Assembly: GCA_015039465.1 (NCBI GenBank)
Contig: MU130532.1
Coordinates: forward strand, 135,494-199,493
From: Phlegmacium glaucopus
Taxonomy: Eukaryota > Basidiomycota > Agaricomycetes > Agaricales > Cortinariaceae
Length of the DNA stretch: 64,000 nucleotides
Reading direction: 5' to 3'
Translations under genes and position numbers: made by a program
In this document: in pieces, positions 44,322 to 56,405 of the stretch
How the letters are laid out: the number at the start of each line of letters is the position of its first letter
Numbering within the stretch: position 1 is the first letter of the stretch
Notes under the pieces: generated by a model
What the model saw: the letters and a program-made list of their open reading frames with translations, nothing else
Databases searched by the model: none
What the model was told of the DNA's origin: nothing

Positions 44322-45404
44322 ATGTCTGATACGGCTTCTGCAAGTTCAAAGGTTGAAAAACCTTCTGATACTATTCCGGAACCTCTTTCTGATATCCCTT
44401 TTGTTCCCAAACCATTGACCGCTCCTAAAATTTCCTTAGTGTCTGCTGCAGCTTTCATGAGGTCCATTTGTTCCGAAGGAGCCCAATGCTATTCCATTTC
44501 TGTTCATGATCCAGTCGAGGCTGCTGGTCGTTCCGCCGCAGCCTCCGCCACACCTTCCGATTCTGACCTGGATGGTGTTCCAGAAATATATCATGAATTT
44601 TCAGACGTCTTTTCCAAGGGCAAAGCTAACACTCTAGTGGCTCATCGAGAGTATGACTTAAAAATCGAAATCAATGAGTCCGCTAAGCTCCCTTTGGGTC
44701 CGATTTATCCCCTTTCCAAATCTGAGTTAGGAATGCTCCGAGAATTCATCGACAAGCACCTAAACATGGGTTTCATCCACCCCTCTAAGTCTCCTTTTGG
44801 AGCACCTGTCCTGTTTATCAAGAAGAAGGACGGGTCACTCCGGCTTTGCGTCAACTTCCAAAAACTCAATGCCATCACTCGGAAAGACAAGTATCCCTTA
44901 CCCTTTGTTTCCAACTTACTTGATGCTCCCCGCAAATCTGGAATATTCACTAAAATCAACTTAAAGCACACCTACCATCTTGTCTGGATCGCTGCCAGAG
45001 ACAAGTGGAAGACTGCTTTTCGTACCCGCTATGGCTCATTCGAATGGCTTGTCATGCCATTCGGACTTACCAACGCCCCTGGCGGTTTTCAAAGATTCCT
45101 TAACACTATTTTTGCTGACCTTTTAGATGTGTTCGTAATCATCTATCTGGACAACATCCTCATTTTCTCCATCAATGAAAAAGATCACATCAAACATGAC
45201 TCTGAAGTCCTCCGACGGCTTCAAGATAATAATCTCTTCACCAATGGTAAGAAATGTGTTTTCCACTCCGATTCTGTTGAATACCTGGGTCACATGATCG
45301 GTCCTGATGGCCTTTCTATGGATCCGGCGAAAGTCCAAGTCATTCAAGACTGGCCGGAACCTCAGAAAGTCAGAGATGTTCAGTCCTTCCTCAGTTTTGC
45401 TTAG
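44322..45404 (+). pseudogene. Gypsy reverse transcriptase with mutated active site, interrupted
   Basis: The open frame covers a linker, then EYDLKIEINESAKLPLGPIY, GFIHPSKSPFGAPVLFIKKK, RLCVNFQKLNAITRKDKYPL and PFGLTNAPGGFQRFLN, the standard Ty3/Gypsy RT blocks. The motif A Asp is Asn here (FTKINLKHTYH; relatives have KIDL), and the YLDD box is YLDN (IIYLDNILIFS). Both changes are G-to-A and remove metal-binding residues, so the enzyme should be inactive. The frame ends at 45404 because of the hAT-like insertion. RT/RNase H text resumes at 46009 with NFYRRFIHNYSNIVVPL. Confidence 0.85.
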
Positions 45405-46008
45405 TATTTGAAGGTCCAGTTACAAGACCGGAAAAAGACCGTAACCAGACCGGACTAGACCGGAAAAAGACCGGACCAGTGGTCCGGTCTTTTGATTTTT
45501 GAGAATCAAAAACCGGAAAAAGACCAGTCTCGATTAACCGGTCTTTTGAGGTTTAGACCAATCTAAACTAGAAAAAGGGTAGCCCTAATTTACCCCTTTC
45601 CAACAAGCTCAAGATCATAAGAATCCAATAAGAATTGGCTGAGAAATAAATAGATCCATAAAATAGTCTACAATATTCGCTAAAATAAGGCATTTTACTA
45701 ATATTACTGTAGAAAATCCAAATCGTAACGGAATTTAGCGTTCTTGGGCTCGTTCGGAAGCCATTATTAAATTGAACAACCGTTTATGATGCAGAAATAT
45801 ATAATTTTGCGCAGAAGACCGGTTACAAACTGATTAAGACCAGTTAGGACCAGGACCAGGTCCTAGGACCGAAAAAAACCGATGTAAACCGGTCTGAAGC
45901 GGTCCAGTCCGGTCTTTTTCGGTCCTAGGACCGAGGTGGACAGGTTACGGTCTCGGTTAAAGGCCCTGAGGGTCAAAAAACTGGACCAGACCGGACTTTT
46001 AAACACTA
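45402..46008. mobile_element. 607-bp hAT-like element with GACCGG subterminal repeats, copy 1
   Basis: TAGTATTTGAAGG...CTTTTAAACACTA ends, with a perfect 8-bp duplication GTTTTGCT (45394-45401 and 46009-46016). GACCGGA / TCCGGTC words fill about 150 bp at each end. No gene. A 591-bp relative lies at 58437-59027. Confidence 0.9.
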
Positions 46009-46169
46009 GTTTTGCTAACTTCTACAGGCGTTTCATCCACAACTACTCCAATATTGTGGTTCCGTTGACTTGTCTCACCCAGAAAAATATTCCATGGGTT
46101 TTTGATGACAGTTGCCACCTTGCTTTTAAGACTCTCAAGGAGGCTTTTGTTTCAGCTCCGGTGTTGACA
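46009..46169 (+). pseudogene. Gypsy pol, connection between RT and RNase H, first part
   Basis: ANFYRRFIHNYSNIVVPLTC followed by FKTLKEAFVSAPVL is the RT/RNase H junction of Ty3/Gypsy pol. The LINE insertion cuts it at 46169. Confidence 0.8.
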
Positions 46170-46380
46170 ATTGTGGCGAACCATATGGTAGACAGAAACA
46201 CAACAATAAACTACTTGTCTATCTAATTGCCCGTGGAGAGTAAGATTCATCGCAACAGCTATGGGCGTCGCGTTGCGACACCCGTAGCGGGGATCCCGCA
46301 TGAAATAATAGACATGTTGTCTGGTTGCTGTAGCATAGATTAGTGTGAAATACGGGAAGTGTGAGGCCTTATCGCTGCCA

Positions 46381-49300
46381 CTAGTGTATGGGCTGGTCGG
46401 GGATCGCTCCAAATACCGATCGCATATGTCCACTGTGACCGATGAAGCGGAATAGATGAGGGAATAGTGCGGGTTCTGACAGCAGCTTCGATAAGCTTCT
46501 GGCGTCCCTTCCTCCTGTTCGTATCATCTCTCGTCGTGCATTCTCGTGGGCTGGGCAGTGTAATATGTAGTGCAGGACTGTTTCGTTATGTTGGTGGCAG
46601 CATGGGCAGATTGGTGAGTCTGCCTTTTGGATCCGATGTAGATGTTTGTTCAGTGGGATGTGTCCTGACCGTAATTGAAATAGGAGACTAGCATGTTTGC
46701 GTCGCATTTTTGCGTCGCATTTTTGATGTTTGCTTGGCAAACTTGTCGGAGGGCAGCGCGGGGTCTATTCGTTTCATGCGCTCGTACCGTGGTGAGCTCT
46801 GCCATTCTTTTTCTGCCATTTGTTTAAGTTTTGCGTGATAGGCCTGTCGTACGGCTGCTTTGCTGCGTGGCAACATTTTCCGCAGCTGTGCAGGAAGACT
46901 ATGTTCTGGGCTGGATCCATGTTTGGCTGCCGCTTTGGCTTCTTTGTCGGCTTCCTCGTTGCCTTCGATGTCGACATGCCCAGGTGTCCATCGCACTAAT
47001 AGGTCCATCCCCGGGTGTCTGTTAGTTACCATACGTAGTCTTTGGTGGAAGAGGTCCCAGAGGTAATGTCCTGGCCCTGGTTTGATCGAGTGTGTTGCGA
47101 TGATGGCTGACGTGTTGTCCACTCCCATAGGAACCATTCCGTTTGCCCGTCTCTCTTCCCTGATCAACTCCAGACCCAAGATCATCCCTACTCCTTCACC
47201 TTCGTAGACGGTATGGTGTTGTAATGACCCCAATCTCATTCTTCTGCGGCTCCTGATCCTCCCATCTCGGTACAGCACTGCCGCCGCTCCTACCTGCCCT
47301 TCATAGCCCGACCCGTCTGTGTACACCCTTATCCTCGACTGGTCTGCCTCCTCTTCCTCTTTAGCTTTGTCTTTACTAACTGCAATTCGTACCGCCAGGT
47401 TGGGCTCCCATTTTGGCCCTTGGCGGACTGCTGAGATCTTTTCCATCAGTGCTGGTTTCAGCTTAAAGGTGTGCATCATTTCATGTAGCGGGGTATGGTG
47501 CTTCTTAACAAATCGCTCTGCTGCTTGTCTCACTGGCTTATGTAGCGGGTGCGTGACAGGGAGTGTTGCGAGGCGTAGGGCTGCTTGAAATCGGGATCTG
47601 TCGACCAGAAGGTGGAATGGTAGCAGGTTGGCGTGTATGTCCAAGGTATCGGTTGGTGAGGTACGCATCCCTCCAACTATCATTATAGCTGCTCTCCTTT
47701 GTACTGATGCTAGTTTATTGAGCGCTGTTCGTCTGCCTTTGATGGCCCTGAATGAGGTACTCCGTAAAGCTGGGTCCCAGGAAGACGTCGGCCCCATATA
47801 ACATCCGCGGCCTCACCACTGATAGATACAGTCTTCGCATATGTTGTCCTGAAATACCCCCAGATGGTCTCGCAATCCTCCCGCATTGTCCCAGCCAATC
47901 TTGCCCTTTCCCTACCGCTGCCGCTATTTGCTCCTTCCACCTCAGCTCTCTATCGATATGCAGACCTAGGAATTTGACAGTTGTGGTAGATTCAATTCTT
48001 TGGCCGTTAAGGATGAGAGCTGTCCGGGCCATTGGTATCCGTTTATGTGGTCGCAGTGGATCTGGCACCTTTCGTCGAGTTAGGTCCACCAGTTGGAATT
48101 TTTCAATTCCAAATGAGCAATTGTGTGTAGCCGCCCACTCCAGAATCCCTCCTTCACGATTCATGATGTCCCTTAACTTGTCATGGGTTATGTGGAAGTT
48201 TGCCCCTGTCACTAGCGCTGCTGCATCATCCACGTACAACAGTCCCACCTCCTTCGCTGCCTTCTGGAAGATCCGTAATATCTGGAGGTTGTAGATGATC
48301 CATGCGATTAAGGACTGCGCATCGCCTTGGTCGAGGCCGTCTGCGATACCGAAGCGTTCAGATCGGAAATCGTCAAAGATGAGTATAGTCTGTCTGCCAT
48401 CCAGCCGCCTCCCTAACCATTCAACATGCCCTCTTGGTATCCCGTGTAGGCGCATCTCGTGCTTTAGCACATCGACTGCTGTGCTCGGGAAGGCTGCCTT
48501 CACATCCAGGCATAACAGCGAGGCCACCTCTCCCTTCCGCCACGCATCCTTCACCGTCTTCACCATCAGGTGTACTGAATCCGTTGTGGCCCTGCCTGGC
48601 CTACCCCCAAAGTGGTTTGGTGGGAGAATTCCCGTCTTCTCGCACATGAGCACCAAGTCCTCTGTTTTACATCCGTTCAGTAGTCGTGCGTACCCATTGG
48701 TCAGGACTATTGGTCGCCACGCGGTTGGGATTGTGTAATCGGCTTTCCCTGGTTTCTTCAACACCGGAGTCTCTGTCACCTTCCAGTCGTCTGGGTAGAC
48801 TTCGAGTGTGTCGGTAGCTCTGAAGATTGGGCCGAGGTGTGGGACCAGGAGTTGTTGCGCATGGATAAACACCGAGTTTGGGATTGTGCCTGACCTTGTT
48901 GCCTTCCAGGGCTTCATCTTTTTTATAGCCCGGTGGATCTGCTCGTCTGTGACTGGCTCATAAGTCCACTTTGCAGGAGGGTATGGTTCGAGAGGTGCTG
49001 GGACTGGTGGAGCTGTTCGGGTGGGGAAGAAAGTTTGATAGAAGAGCTCCCCTTTTTCCTCGTTGGTGCGCGCCTCTCGTGTAACTGCCTTCGTGACAGG
49101 GTCTTTCACCTGTAATGTTGGTACGCGACTCCTCCCTCCATCTGATGCTGGGCCTGTCACTAGTCGATTTGCTGCCCACACCCCCTCATCATCCAATGAC
49201 TCTAGCCACTCTATCCAATGGTTCAATTTGGTGTCGCGGATTGTCTGTGAGTAATTGTTCCTTGCTTGCCGGAACGCCTCATGTATTGGATCGCCGTCTA

Positions 49301-50354
49301 CCGCTCGCCTCTCATATGACTGCCTCGCCAATTTCTCTTTCACCTTCTTCAATGCGGCCAACTCCTTTGACCACCATCGCTTTGAGTACGGGCTAAGTTT
49401 AGACATTGGAACATGCTTTGTGATTGCTGCTTTGATTGCGTGGTCCAGTTGCGCGAGTGTGGTGTGGAATTGGTCCACTGTGGCAAGTTCGTCTGGTTCT
49501 GGCAGCGCTGCTAGGCTGGCTTCTAGTGTATTACGGAACTCCTCCCAATCTGTCAATTTGTAGCTGTACTTTGCTTCGAAGACTGTTCGATTTGGTGTGA
49601 CTTCCAGTTGGCTAAGTATTGGCATGTGGTCTGTCTTCTGTGGTCGCTGCTGCGGGTCTGTGTTACATGTGATGAAGGCGTCCAGCAACGTTGCTGAACA
49701 GAAGACATTATCGACCCGTGTGTGGTTCTTGGTTGCGCTGGCTTCCAATGTTGGTATGTCCTTCGGCAAGGCCATCTTCATGTTGAATCTCACTAACATG
49801 TCGAGTAAAGGCCGGGCTGCCTCAAGCGCTGCTGTTGTGAAGAGGTGTGCGTTCCGCTCCTCATCCCACAGTGGGTGGTGTCGGTTGAAGTCCCCTAGCC
49901 AGATATATTGAATTCTCTCCCCCTCTATTCGCTCCTGCACTCCCCTTCTCATGTACTCCTTCACTACTTCCAGGCTTCTGTTGTGTTCGCAGTTATTATA
50001 TATGTTGATTATACAGATTGTCCCAAAGTCTCCATGTATGGAGATGCCAGTCACGTCCGCTGATGGAAATGGTATGTCAGTCCAGCTGTTTGATGTTATG
50101 CTCCGGTTTACTAGAATTATGGAACGCGTGGCATTTGGGTTTGCGAGGTGTTGCTTGGGGTATATTACCGTCCAGTGTGGGTTGGATCTTGTACGGCCTA
50201 GAAAGTCTATGTGTGGTTCCTGTAGCATTGCGAGGTCGTATTCGCTGGCTCTTAGTGATTGAAGTAAGTCGAGTTGTCCTTCCAGGGACCGGTTTAAGTT
50301 TTGCTGCCAGATTCTAAGCTTTCTAGGTTCTTGTATTACCGGCGTATCAGGCAT
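46381..50354 (-). pseudogene. LINE ORF2: endonuclease, reverse transcriptase, RNase H, zinc finger
   Basis: It starts MPDTPVIQEPRKLRIWQQNL. The APE endonuclease has MLQEPHIDF, WLGDFNRHHPLW and TDHMPIL. RT has LCLDVKAAFPS (catalytic Asp), DGLDQGDAQS and LLYVDDAAALV (YVDD). A frameshift at about 47740-47790 moves reading to SFRAIKGRRTALNKLASVQR. RNase H follows with VYTDGSGYEG, YEGEGVGM, VDNTSAI and WTPGHVDIEGNEEAD. A 13-bp tandem duplication at about 46694-46720 shifts the frame again. The last part, a finger ICPCCHQHNETVLHYILHC typical of Tad C-termini, is read to 46381. Two frame breaks in an otherwise conserved 4-kb gene suggest recent death. Confidence 0.85.
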
Positions 50355-52305
50355 TGGTCATGGGGTTGCTCTGTTGACTGCCTATGGTCTCGTACCGCTC
50401 TATCTGAGCTTGTGTGTTAGCCTCAGAAATCGCGTCCATCTGTTGTGCCCAGTTGCCAAAGCCTCCCGTTGCCCATGCGTCGAGTGTTGTTTGTGAGTGC
50501 CCAGCGTTCCCTGGCGGATCCTGCCTGTAGTTTCGGTTTCCTGGCGCCTTCTCCTTACTTCCCCTACCCATCTCCTTCTGTCTACTTCCTCCTCTGTCCT
50601 CTGTGACACTCTTTTGTGTCCCTGTCTGTCTTCCTTTCCATCCATTGTCTACTGTACCCCAATTTCCTCCCTCTCCTCTTATCCCACCTGCCAGCCGTCC
50701 CTGTCCTCCTCTCTGGTTGTTGTGTTTTGGCGTCAGACCCTGAGTCCATCCACCCTGCCACTTCCCATCCCTCTCCCATGATGCATCCTGCAAGTTCCGA
50801 TGTATGTCTCCTCCCTCAAGGGTCTCCCAGGTACTTGGATCCGCTGTGCAGAAAAACCGGTACCTATTTTCCCGACAAAGTTGATTCATCCGGTCCACTC
50901 GCTCCAGGAACACAGGGCATCGGCGATCTGATGCGCCATGGCCTGCGTGCTTCCCATTATCCGCTGCCTTACAGTTGGAGCACTCAAAAGCATTCTGGTC
51001 TGCTTCCTGGCAGTCGCTGGTTCGATGTTGTTTCCCACACCGCCCACAGACCTCATGTATTGAGGCACATTTTGCTGCCCTGTGCTCGCCAAAACATTGG
51101 CATTTGAGGCATCGGCTGGGTTCTTGGAGCTGCTTCCTTGCCCAGACCTTCTTCCCTTCCACGAATAACCCCTGTCCAATTGCCTGGTTAGCCCCCTCAC
51201 GTGTGGAGAACCCGAATATGGCGAGTGCCGTTCGTTGTCCTGGGACCCTTAGGTGTGCTGGTTTGATCCAACGCGCTTCGCAAATGGCTGCTGCTTGCAG
51301 TCCACTTGCCTGTTCCACCACCTCCAATGCTCCCACTTGATTCATGTCGAACGTTGTCGGCACCCAGTCCACCACTACCTCATACATCTGAGCTCTGTAG
51401 TCGGCTGTGGATCCCATCTTTGCTATGAACGCTTTCATCACGTCGCCATCCTTCACCCACTCCGCTGCCTCTTCTGAGTTCATCTCATACATCACTCCTC
51501 CTGCTCCGTTCAGTTTGTTTGCCCCCACAAAGCATGTCCCTTCCGGCTTGGCTTCCCCCTGTGGCCCCATCAGGTCTAAGGCCATGTTGGCTTTTTCCAC
51601 CAATTGTTTCTCCGTCAACTCTGCTAGCCCGTCTGCCTCCAACCCTGGTGTCTTAACGAGACGCACTCGCCGCTTCTGCCTTTCTCCTCTCGCTATGACC
51701 ACTGCATGCATTGGTGGCAAGACCTTCCTGACCTGGTCTGCGTATGTTCCTCCTCCCGTCAGTCCTGGGCTTTTCACCTGCCTCTCATCCCCCCTTTCTC
51801 TTGCTATTTCCTCCACTGCCCCCGCTGCACCGTCTGCTGCTTCCTTCAAATCTGCTGTGAGTCTTTGGCATTCTTCCCGGAATTCCTCCATTGTGTTGGT
51901 TGCTGAAATTGCTGCCGCTACTAGGTTTCCTGAGGCCTCCTCCATGTCAGACTTGGCGCATCCGAGCACAGTGTTTAGTGATTTCTCCACGAGATCTGAC
52001 ATCATCCCAACTAGTTGCTTCTGGTGGGCCTCGTCTATCAAGAAGGCTAAGGCTCGGAAGGCTTCCATCGCAGGTTTGGGGATTTTCTGCATTTGGGATA
52101 GTTGTAGCGCAACCGTGCTCAGCATCTCCATGGTTGTTTCTGCTCCCTCAATAACGTAGGCTCCGTTCATCAGGTATGCTCTTGCTGTTTCTGCATCTTT
52201 GACTTCCGTTCCTGATATTTTCGCTATCTCATCTCGTGCTTTCGGCAGTAAGGCGGAGGTTGCCCTTGTGCCGCGCATTGTTGGCATCGAAGTCGCTGGA
52301 GACAT
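50347..52305 (-). CDS. LINE ORF1, gag-like RNA-binding protein
   Basis: 652 residues, apparently intact, starting MSPATSMPTMRGTRATSALL at 52305. The middle is an RRM-like region (VARGERQKRRVRLVKTPGLE to GKKVWARKQL). Zinc knuckles follow: CLKCQCFGEHRAAKC (one residue longer than the usual spacing), CGRCGKQHRTSDC and FECSNCKAADNGKHAGHG. The C-terminal part is Gly/Gln-rich. It would coat the element RNA. Its stop overlaps the ORF2 start in ATGCCTGA (50354-50347), suggesting ORF2 is made by termination-reinitiation. About 176 bp of 5' leader lie between 52305 and the target duplication. Confidence 0.85.
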   Translation of the reverse strand: MSPATSMPTMRGTRATSALLPKARDEIAKISGTEVKDAETARAYLMNGAYVIEGAETTMEMLSTVALQLSQMQKIPKPAMEAFRALAFLIDEAHQKQLVGMMSDLVEKSLNTVLGCAKSDMEEASGNLVAAAISATNTMEEFREECQRLTADLKEAADGAAGAVEEIARERGDERQVKSPGLTGGGTYADQVRKVLPPMHAVVIARGERQKRRVRLVKTPGLEADGLAELTEKQLVEKANMALDLMGPQGEAKPEGTCFVGANKLNGAGGVMYEMNSEEAAEWVKDGDVMKAFIAKMGSTADYRAQMYEVVVDWVPTTFDMNQVGALEVVEQASGLQAAAICEARWIKPAHLRVPGQRTALAIFGFSTREGANQAIGQGLFVEGKKVWARKQLQEPSRCLKCQCFGEHRAAKCASIHEVCGRCGKQHRTSDCQEADQNAFECSNCKAADNGKHAGHGASDRRCPVFLERVDRMNQLCRENRYRFFCTADPSTWETLEGGDIHRNLQDASWERDGKWQGGWTQGLTPKHNNQRGGQGRLAGGIRGEGGNWGTVDNGWKGRQTGTQKSVTEDRGGSRQKEMGRGSKEKAPGNRNYRQDPPGNAGHSQTTLDAWATGGFGNWAQQMDAISEANTQAQIERYETIGSQQSNPMTNA

Positions 52306-52481
52306 CTTACTATGAAACTTTTATGTTTGATAGCTTAGGTATAGTCTGTATAGTAGTTTTATATGAAGCAAAGGTATCTTAGATGGCTTTGAAGCCCCGT
52401 GAACGTCGATGTTGACGTTTTCTAGACCTGGGTTTTCCGGGGTCCTTTTCGGGGTGCCACGTGGTTGTTGCCTAAGAGAGC

Positions 52482-52920
52482 TCAGCTCCGGTGTTAACAC
52501 ATTGGAAGCCTAACTGTCCTATCATTTTTGAAACTGATGCATCCAATTACGCTTTAGCAGCTATCCTTTCCATCCATGATTCAGATGGAGAAATCCATCC
52601 CATCGCGTATTGTTCTCGTACCTTTTCCAGTGCGGAATTGAATTACAACATTCACAATAAGGAACTTCTTGCCATTTTCAAAGCTTTCAAAGCTTGGTGT
52701 CACTACCTTGAAGGTGCTAGTTTCCCAATTGATGTGGTTACTGACCATAAAAATCTAGAGTACTTTGCGACCACCAAAATCTTATCCCAGCGTCAAGCCT
52801 GGTGGTCCAAGTACCTTTCCGCATTCAACATGGTTATTAGATTTTGCCCAGGCCGTCTTGGGACAAAGCTGGACACGCTGACTTGTCGTCCTGACCTCTA
52901 TCTAAAGGAGGGGGGGAGAA
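52482..52920 (+). pseudogene. Gypsy RNase H, second part
   Basis: After the target duplication, text resumes with HWKPNCPIIFETDASNYALA, YCSRTFSSAELNYNIHNKEL, LAIFKAFKAWCHYLEG, TDHKNLEYF and QARWS-like QAWWSKYLSAF. FETDAS, the NKEL glutamate and VTDHKN are the RNase H acidic residues. A G-run at 52909-52915 appears one base too long and shifts the frame before the integrase. Confidence 0.8.
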
Positions 52921-54520
52921 AGATTACAGTGAAGTCAATCCACACAATTTTAAACCTATCTTTTCTTCCGAACAACTTTCCGCTTCACTCCGAGCTACTT
53001 CATTACTTCCCACCGTACTCTGTGGTATCTTTACCATGGATGTTGAAGAGCTCAACAAGGGGATCCTTTCCACTCTTTCCACAGATCCCCTTGCACAGTC
53101 CTACTTATTGGATATCAATAATCTGAAGTATGTTAGATGGTCAAAGGACTCTTCCAGATTTGTCTGGATTGATCAACGGATCTATGTTCCAGATTCCGGA
53201 GATCTTCGTCTCCATGTCCTTCGTTATTATCATGACCATCCTGTCTCCAGACATTTCGGTGTCAATAGGACTCTTGCGGTTATCTGTCGAGAGTACACTT
53301 GGCCCAGTATTTGTGTTTTTGTCACTGATTATTGTAGGACTTGCACAACCTGTTCTCGGTCCAAAGCCAAACATCATAAACCATACAGCTTACTCCAACA
53401 ACTCCCCATTCCGTCCCATCCCTGGGACTCCATCTCCATGGATTTCATTGAACACCTTCCGGACTCCAAAGGTTTCACTGCGGTCTTAGTCGTAGTAGAC
53501 CGATTCACAAAACAATCCATTTTCATCCCCACATACGACACCATCACTTCCACTCAACTTGCTGAATTATTTGTCATCCACGTGTTTTCCAAGCACGGTG
53601 TTCCGTCCCATGTAACTTCTGATCGCGGTTCCGAGTTTGTATCTCACTTCTTCAGATCCCTTGGAAAAGCCCTCAACATGAAGTTGCACTTCACCTCCGG
53701 ATACCACCCGGAAGGTGATGGTCAAACAGAATGCATCAACCAGACCTTGGAACAATACATCCACATCTACTGCAATTATCAGCAAGATAACTGGAGTTCA
53801 CTTCTCCCGTTAGCAGAATTCTCCTACAACAATACTCCAAGTGCCACTACTGGTGTATCTCTGTTCTTTGCCAACAAAGGCTACAATCCGGCTATCACTA
53901 TCCATCCGGAGTACAACCTCGTCTCCTCCCATGCTCACAAGTACGTTACGGACCTTAACAAACTCCACGAGGAACTCCAAAAAGCTATCCTCACTTCCCA
54001 GGAACAATACCAACGTTCTGCAGACAAGCGTTGGATTCCTCCTCTGGACTTCAAGGTTGGAGATCGAGCCTTTGTCAGAGCACAATTCTTCCGTACGACC
54101 AGACCTTCAAAGAAACTCTCCGAGAAGTATCTTGGTCCATATGAGATTATTGCTCAGGCAGGTCCTTTGTCTTGGACCCTTTGTCTTCCCAACAACATGT
54201 GTGCTGTCCATCCCGTTTTCCATGTTTCCATGCTAGAGCCCTCTGTTCCAAACACAATTCCAGAATGTACTCAACCTCCGCCTCCTCCAGTCGTCATTGA
54301 CGGAGAACAGGAATTTGAGGTCTCCGAAATTTTGGACTCTAAATTGGATAACAGATGGTGTGTATGCAAACTTCTGTACCTAGTCAAGTGGTCTGGCTAT
54401 GAAGGTACCGACGAAGAAACTTCCTGGTTACCAGCTAATGAATTAGGACACACGTCCAAACTTGTTGCTGATTTACACCAGAGCTATCCGGCTAAACCCG
54501 GACCTCTTCCGCTCTCTTGA
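52921..54520 (+). CDS. Gypsy integrase with C-terminal chromodomain
   Basis: The frame with Met at 53036 (MDVEELNKGILS) stays open to 54520. HHCC zinc domain: HDHPVSRHFGVNRTL and CRTCTTCSRSK. Catalytic core: SMDFIEHLPDS (first Asp), TSDRGSEFVSHFF (second Asp), GQTECINQTLEQY (Glu), all present. A GPY-type segment has KLSEKYLGPYEIIAQAGP and VHPVFHVSMLEP. The C-terminus EVSEILDSKLDNRW...YLVKWSGYEGTDEETSWLPA is a chromodomain, which in chromoviruses steers insertion to marked heterochromatin. This is the only intact domain of pol. The upstream part (52921-53035) lies in another frame past the G-run. Confidence 0.85.
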
Positions 54521-56405
54521 TTCCTTTTCCATCTCTTTCCTTGTCTTCTCCATTCCTTTCCTTGTTTTCTCCATTCCTTTCAATGTCTTTTCCGTTCTAT
54601 TCCTTTCCGTTATCTTACTCTTCTGTTTCACAAAACAAAGTCAAGAAAACAAATTTTTATAAACAAAACAAAAAAGAAATAACAAAAAAAAAAAAACAAT
54701 TATATACAACTGATTTTATTCTACTCTTTTGTTTTTTCTACTCCTTCCATCCTTTCTTCCTCCGCTCCTTCCATCCTCTCCATCTCCGCTTCCAATCCCT
54801 CTTCCACCTCCTCGTCTTCCCCGTTGATAGGACCCAGGAGACATCTAGGGATGTAAACACACCATTTTTGCAGTTTCACAACCTTCGCAGTATACTTGCA
54901 GATGCTCACATATCATTGTGGATACTTGCAGATCATTGCAGGTCATTGCAGATCATTGCACATTATTGCACATACTCACAGATCATCGCAGAATACTTGC
55001 AGATCATCGCAGATACTTGCAGTCATCACCAACATTCGCATTATCATTCACAGCTGCCAGCTGTTCTCGCAATCTTTAAACACAACTCCAACGAAGGTCA
55101 CTCAGGTGACTGTATTACTCATCACCTTTATTTTATCTTGTCTCCTTTTATTTGGCTCTTATCTCCTATGTTTCATTACCAAATTACCGGTGATAGGACC
55201 CATATAGCCTCTAGGTTCGTAAACTGGTTATTTTTGCGATTTAATAACTTTGCAGTATACGCGGACGCCTCGCAGGTACCAACTTTATTTGCACTCTCAC
55301 TCGCGGTTCTCGCATATCCATTTGCACCTTGCATAACATGATATAGTACTCGCATAACCTTCGCACATCACTTCTATGACCTTCATAACTATCCAAAGCA
55401 CCCTCATTCCTCTTCACACTTCATACTTCAACATATCTTCAGTTCTCTTAGTCAATATTGGACTTAACCATTCGACCCCTTCGCAACCATACCTTTACAC
55501 AGCCATTCTCTAATCTCGCGGTCTTTCACGGTTTGCACACGTGTTACTTATCTCTCCGTGCATCCTTTGCATGAGTTTTATTGTGGTTCGTGTTCTTTTG
55601 CATTTACTTTCTTTCATCTTTCCATATATATAATTTTATCATTCTTTCGAAACAGGAGGTCATTCAACTGACCTCCTTACTCATCACCTTTATTTTTACT
55701 TTATCTCCTATCCCTTCGTTACCAAACTATTGGGCCCATGTGACTTTGCATTAGCTCAATTCTTACATTACTGTTTCGCATATCCGCACCTGGTTAGTTC
55801 TTTACTCTTGTATTAAGTACCTGTAGCAAGTAGGAGGACAGGTGAACAAGAGACGGCCAGAGTTTTGATCCCATAAACTTTGCAGCAACGTTCTAAGTCA
55901 ATAGTCTCATTCTTTAAGCTACTTCGTGTACCGTGTTATCATTCGCGAACCTCGCTATCTTCGCGGTCTACTCTCCTTGTGTATTTCAATACCGCGAACT
56001 TCCCTTTAAATTCTATCGAGGAAATCTACATCAACCCCTCCAAACTATGTTACTACTTGCGGTCTGATCCCACCACAGGTACATCACCGGATCCATGTGA
56101 CTCTGCTTTAACCTGCATTTTACATTTCTGTTTCACCTTTCCACACTTAGCTATTTGCTAGTTACTATATTATTAGCAGTAGCAAGTAAGGGGAAGCAAC
56201 AGAGTAGAACGGACGAATTACCACAGTTTTGATCCCACCTTTGGAACATTGTGCTAAGCTACCTACTCTTGCACTCCTTCAAAAATCATCCTGCAAACTT
56301 TGCTTTTTCTGTGCATTATCTCGCACTTTAAAGCAAACCTTCGCACCTCATAAAACCTCACTATCACCTACTGAAGAGAACTACATCAACCCCACGAACT
56401 ATGTA
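54521..56405. repeat. Gypsy 3' non-coding region built of repeated modules
   Basis: GATAGGACCCA...TTTTTGC...CGCAGTATAC modules occur at about 54824 and 55192. CTCATCACCTTTATTTT modules occur at about 55120 and 55680. CTACATCAACCCC...GGTACATCACCG modules occur at about 56025 and 56380. A CAGATCATTG / CAGATACTTG minisatellite runs at 54895-55020. Open frames here are short and repeat-driven. Confidence 0.6.

Larger units (their letters stand above)
46170..52481 (-). mobile_element. Tad-like LINE inserted in Gypsy pol
   Basis: About 6.3 kb on the minus strand, with ORF1, ORF2 and untranslated ends. The 18-mer at 46152-46169 and that at 52482-52499 (TCAGCTCCGGTGTTNACA) match except one G/A change, a target duplication of LINE type. 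The 3' end has no poly-A, as in some Tad-clade elements. It keeps many CpGs, so it is young compared with the left half of the window. Confidence 0.85.

Noticed and set aside
47752..52159. Long plus-strand open frames opposite the LINE
   Set aside because: They mirror the minus-strand ORF1/ORF2, which carry all recognisable motifs; the plus frames have none.
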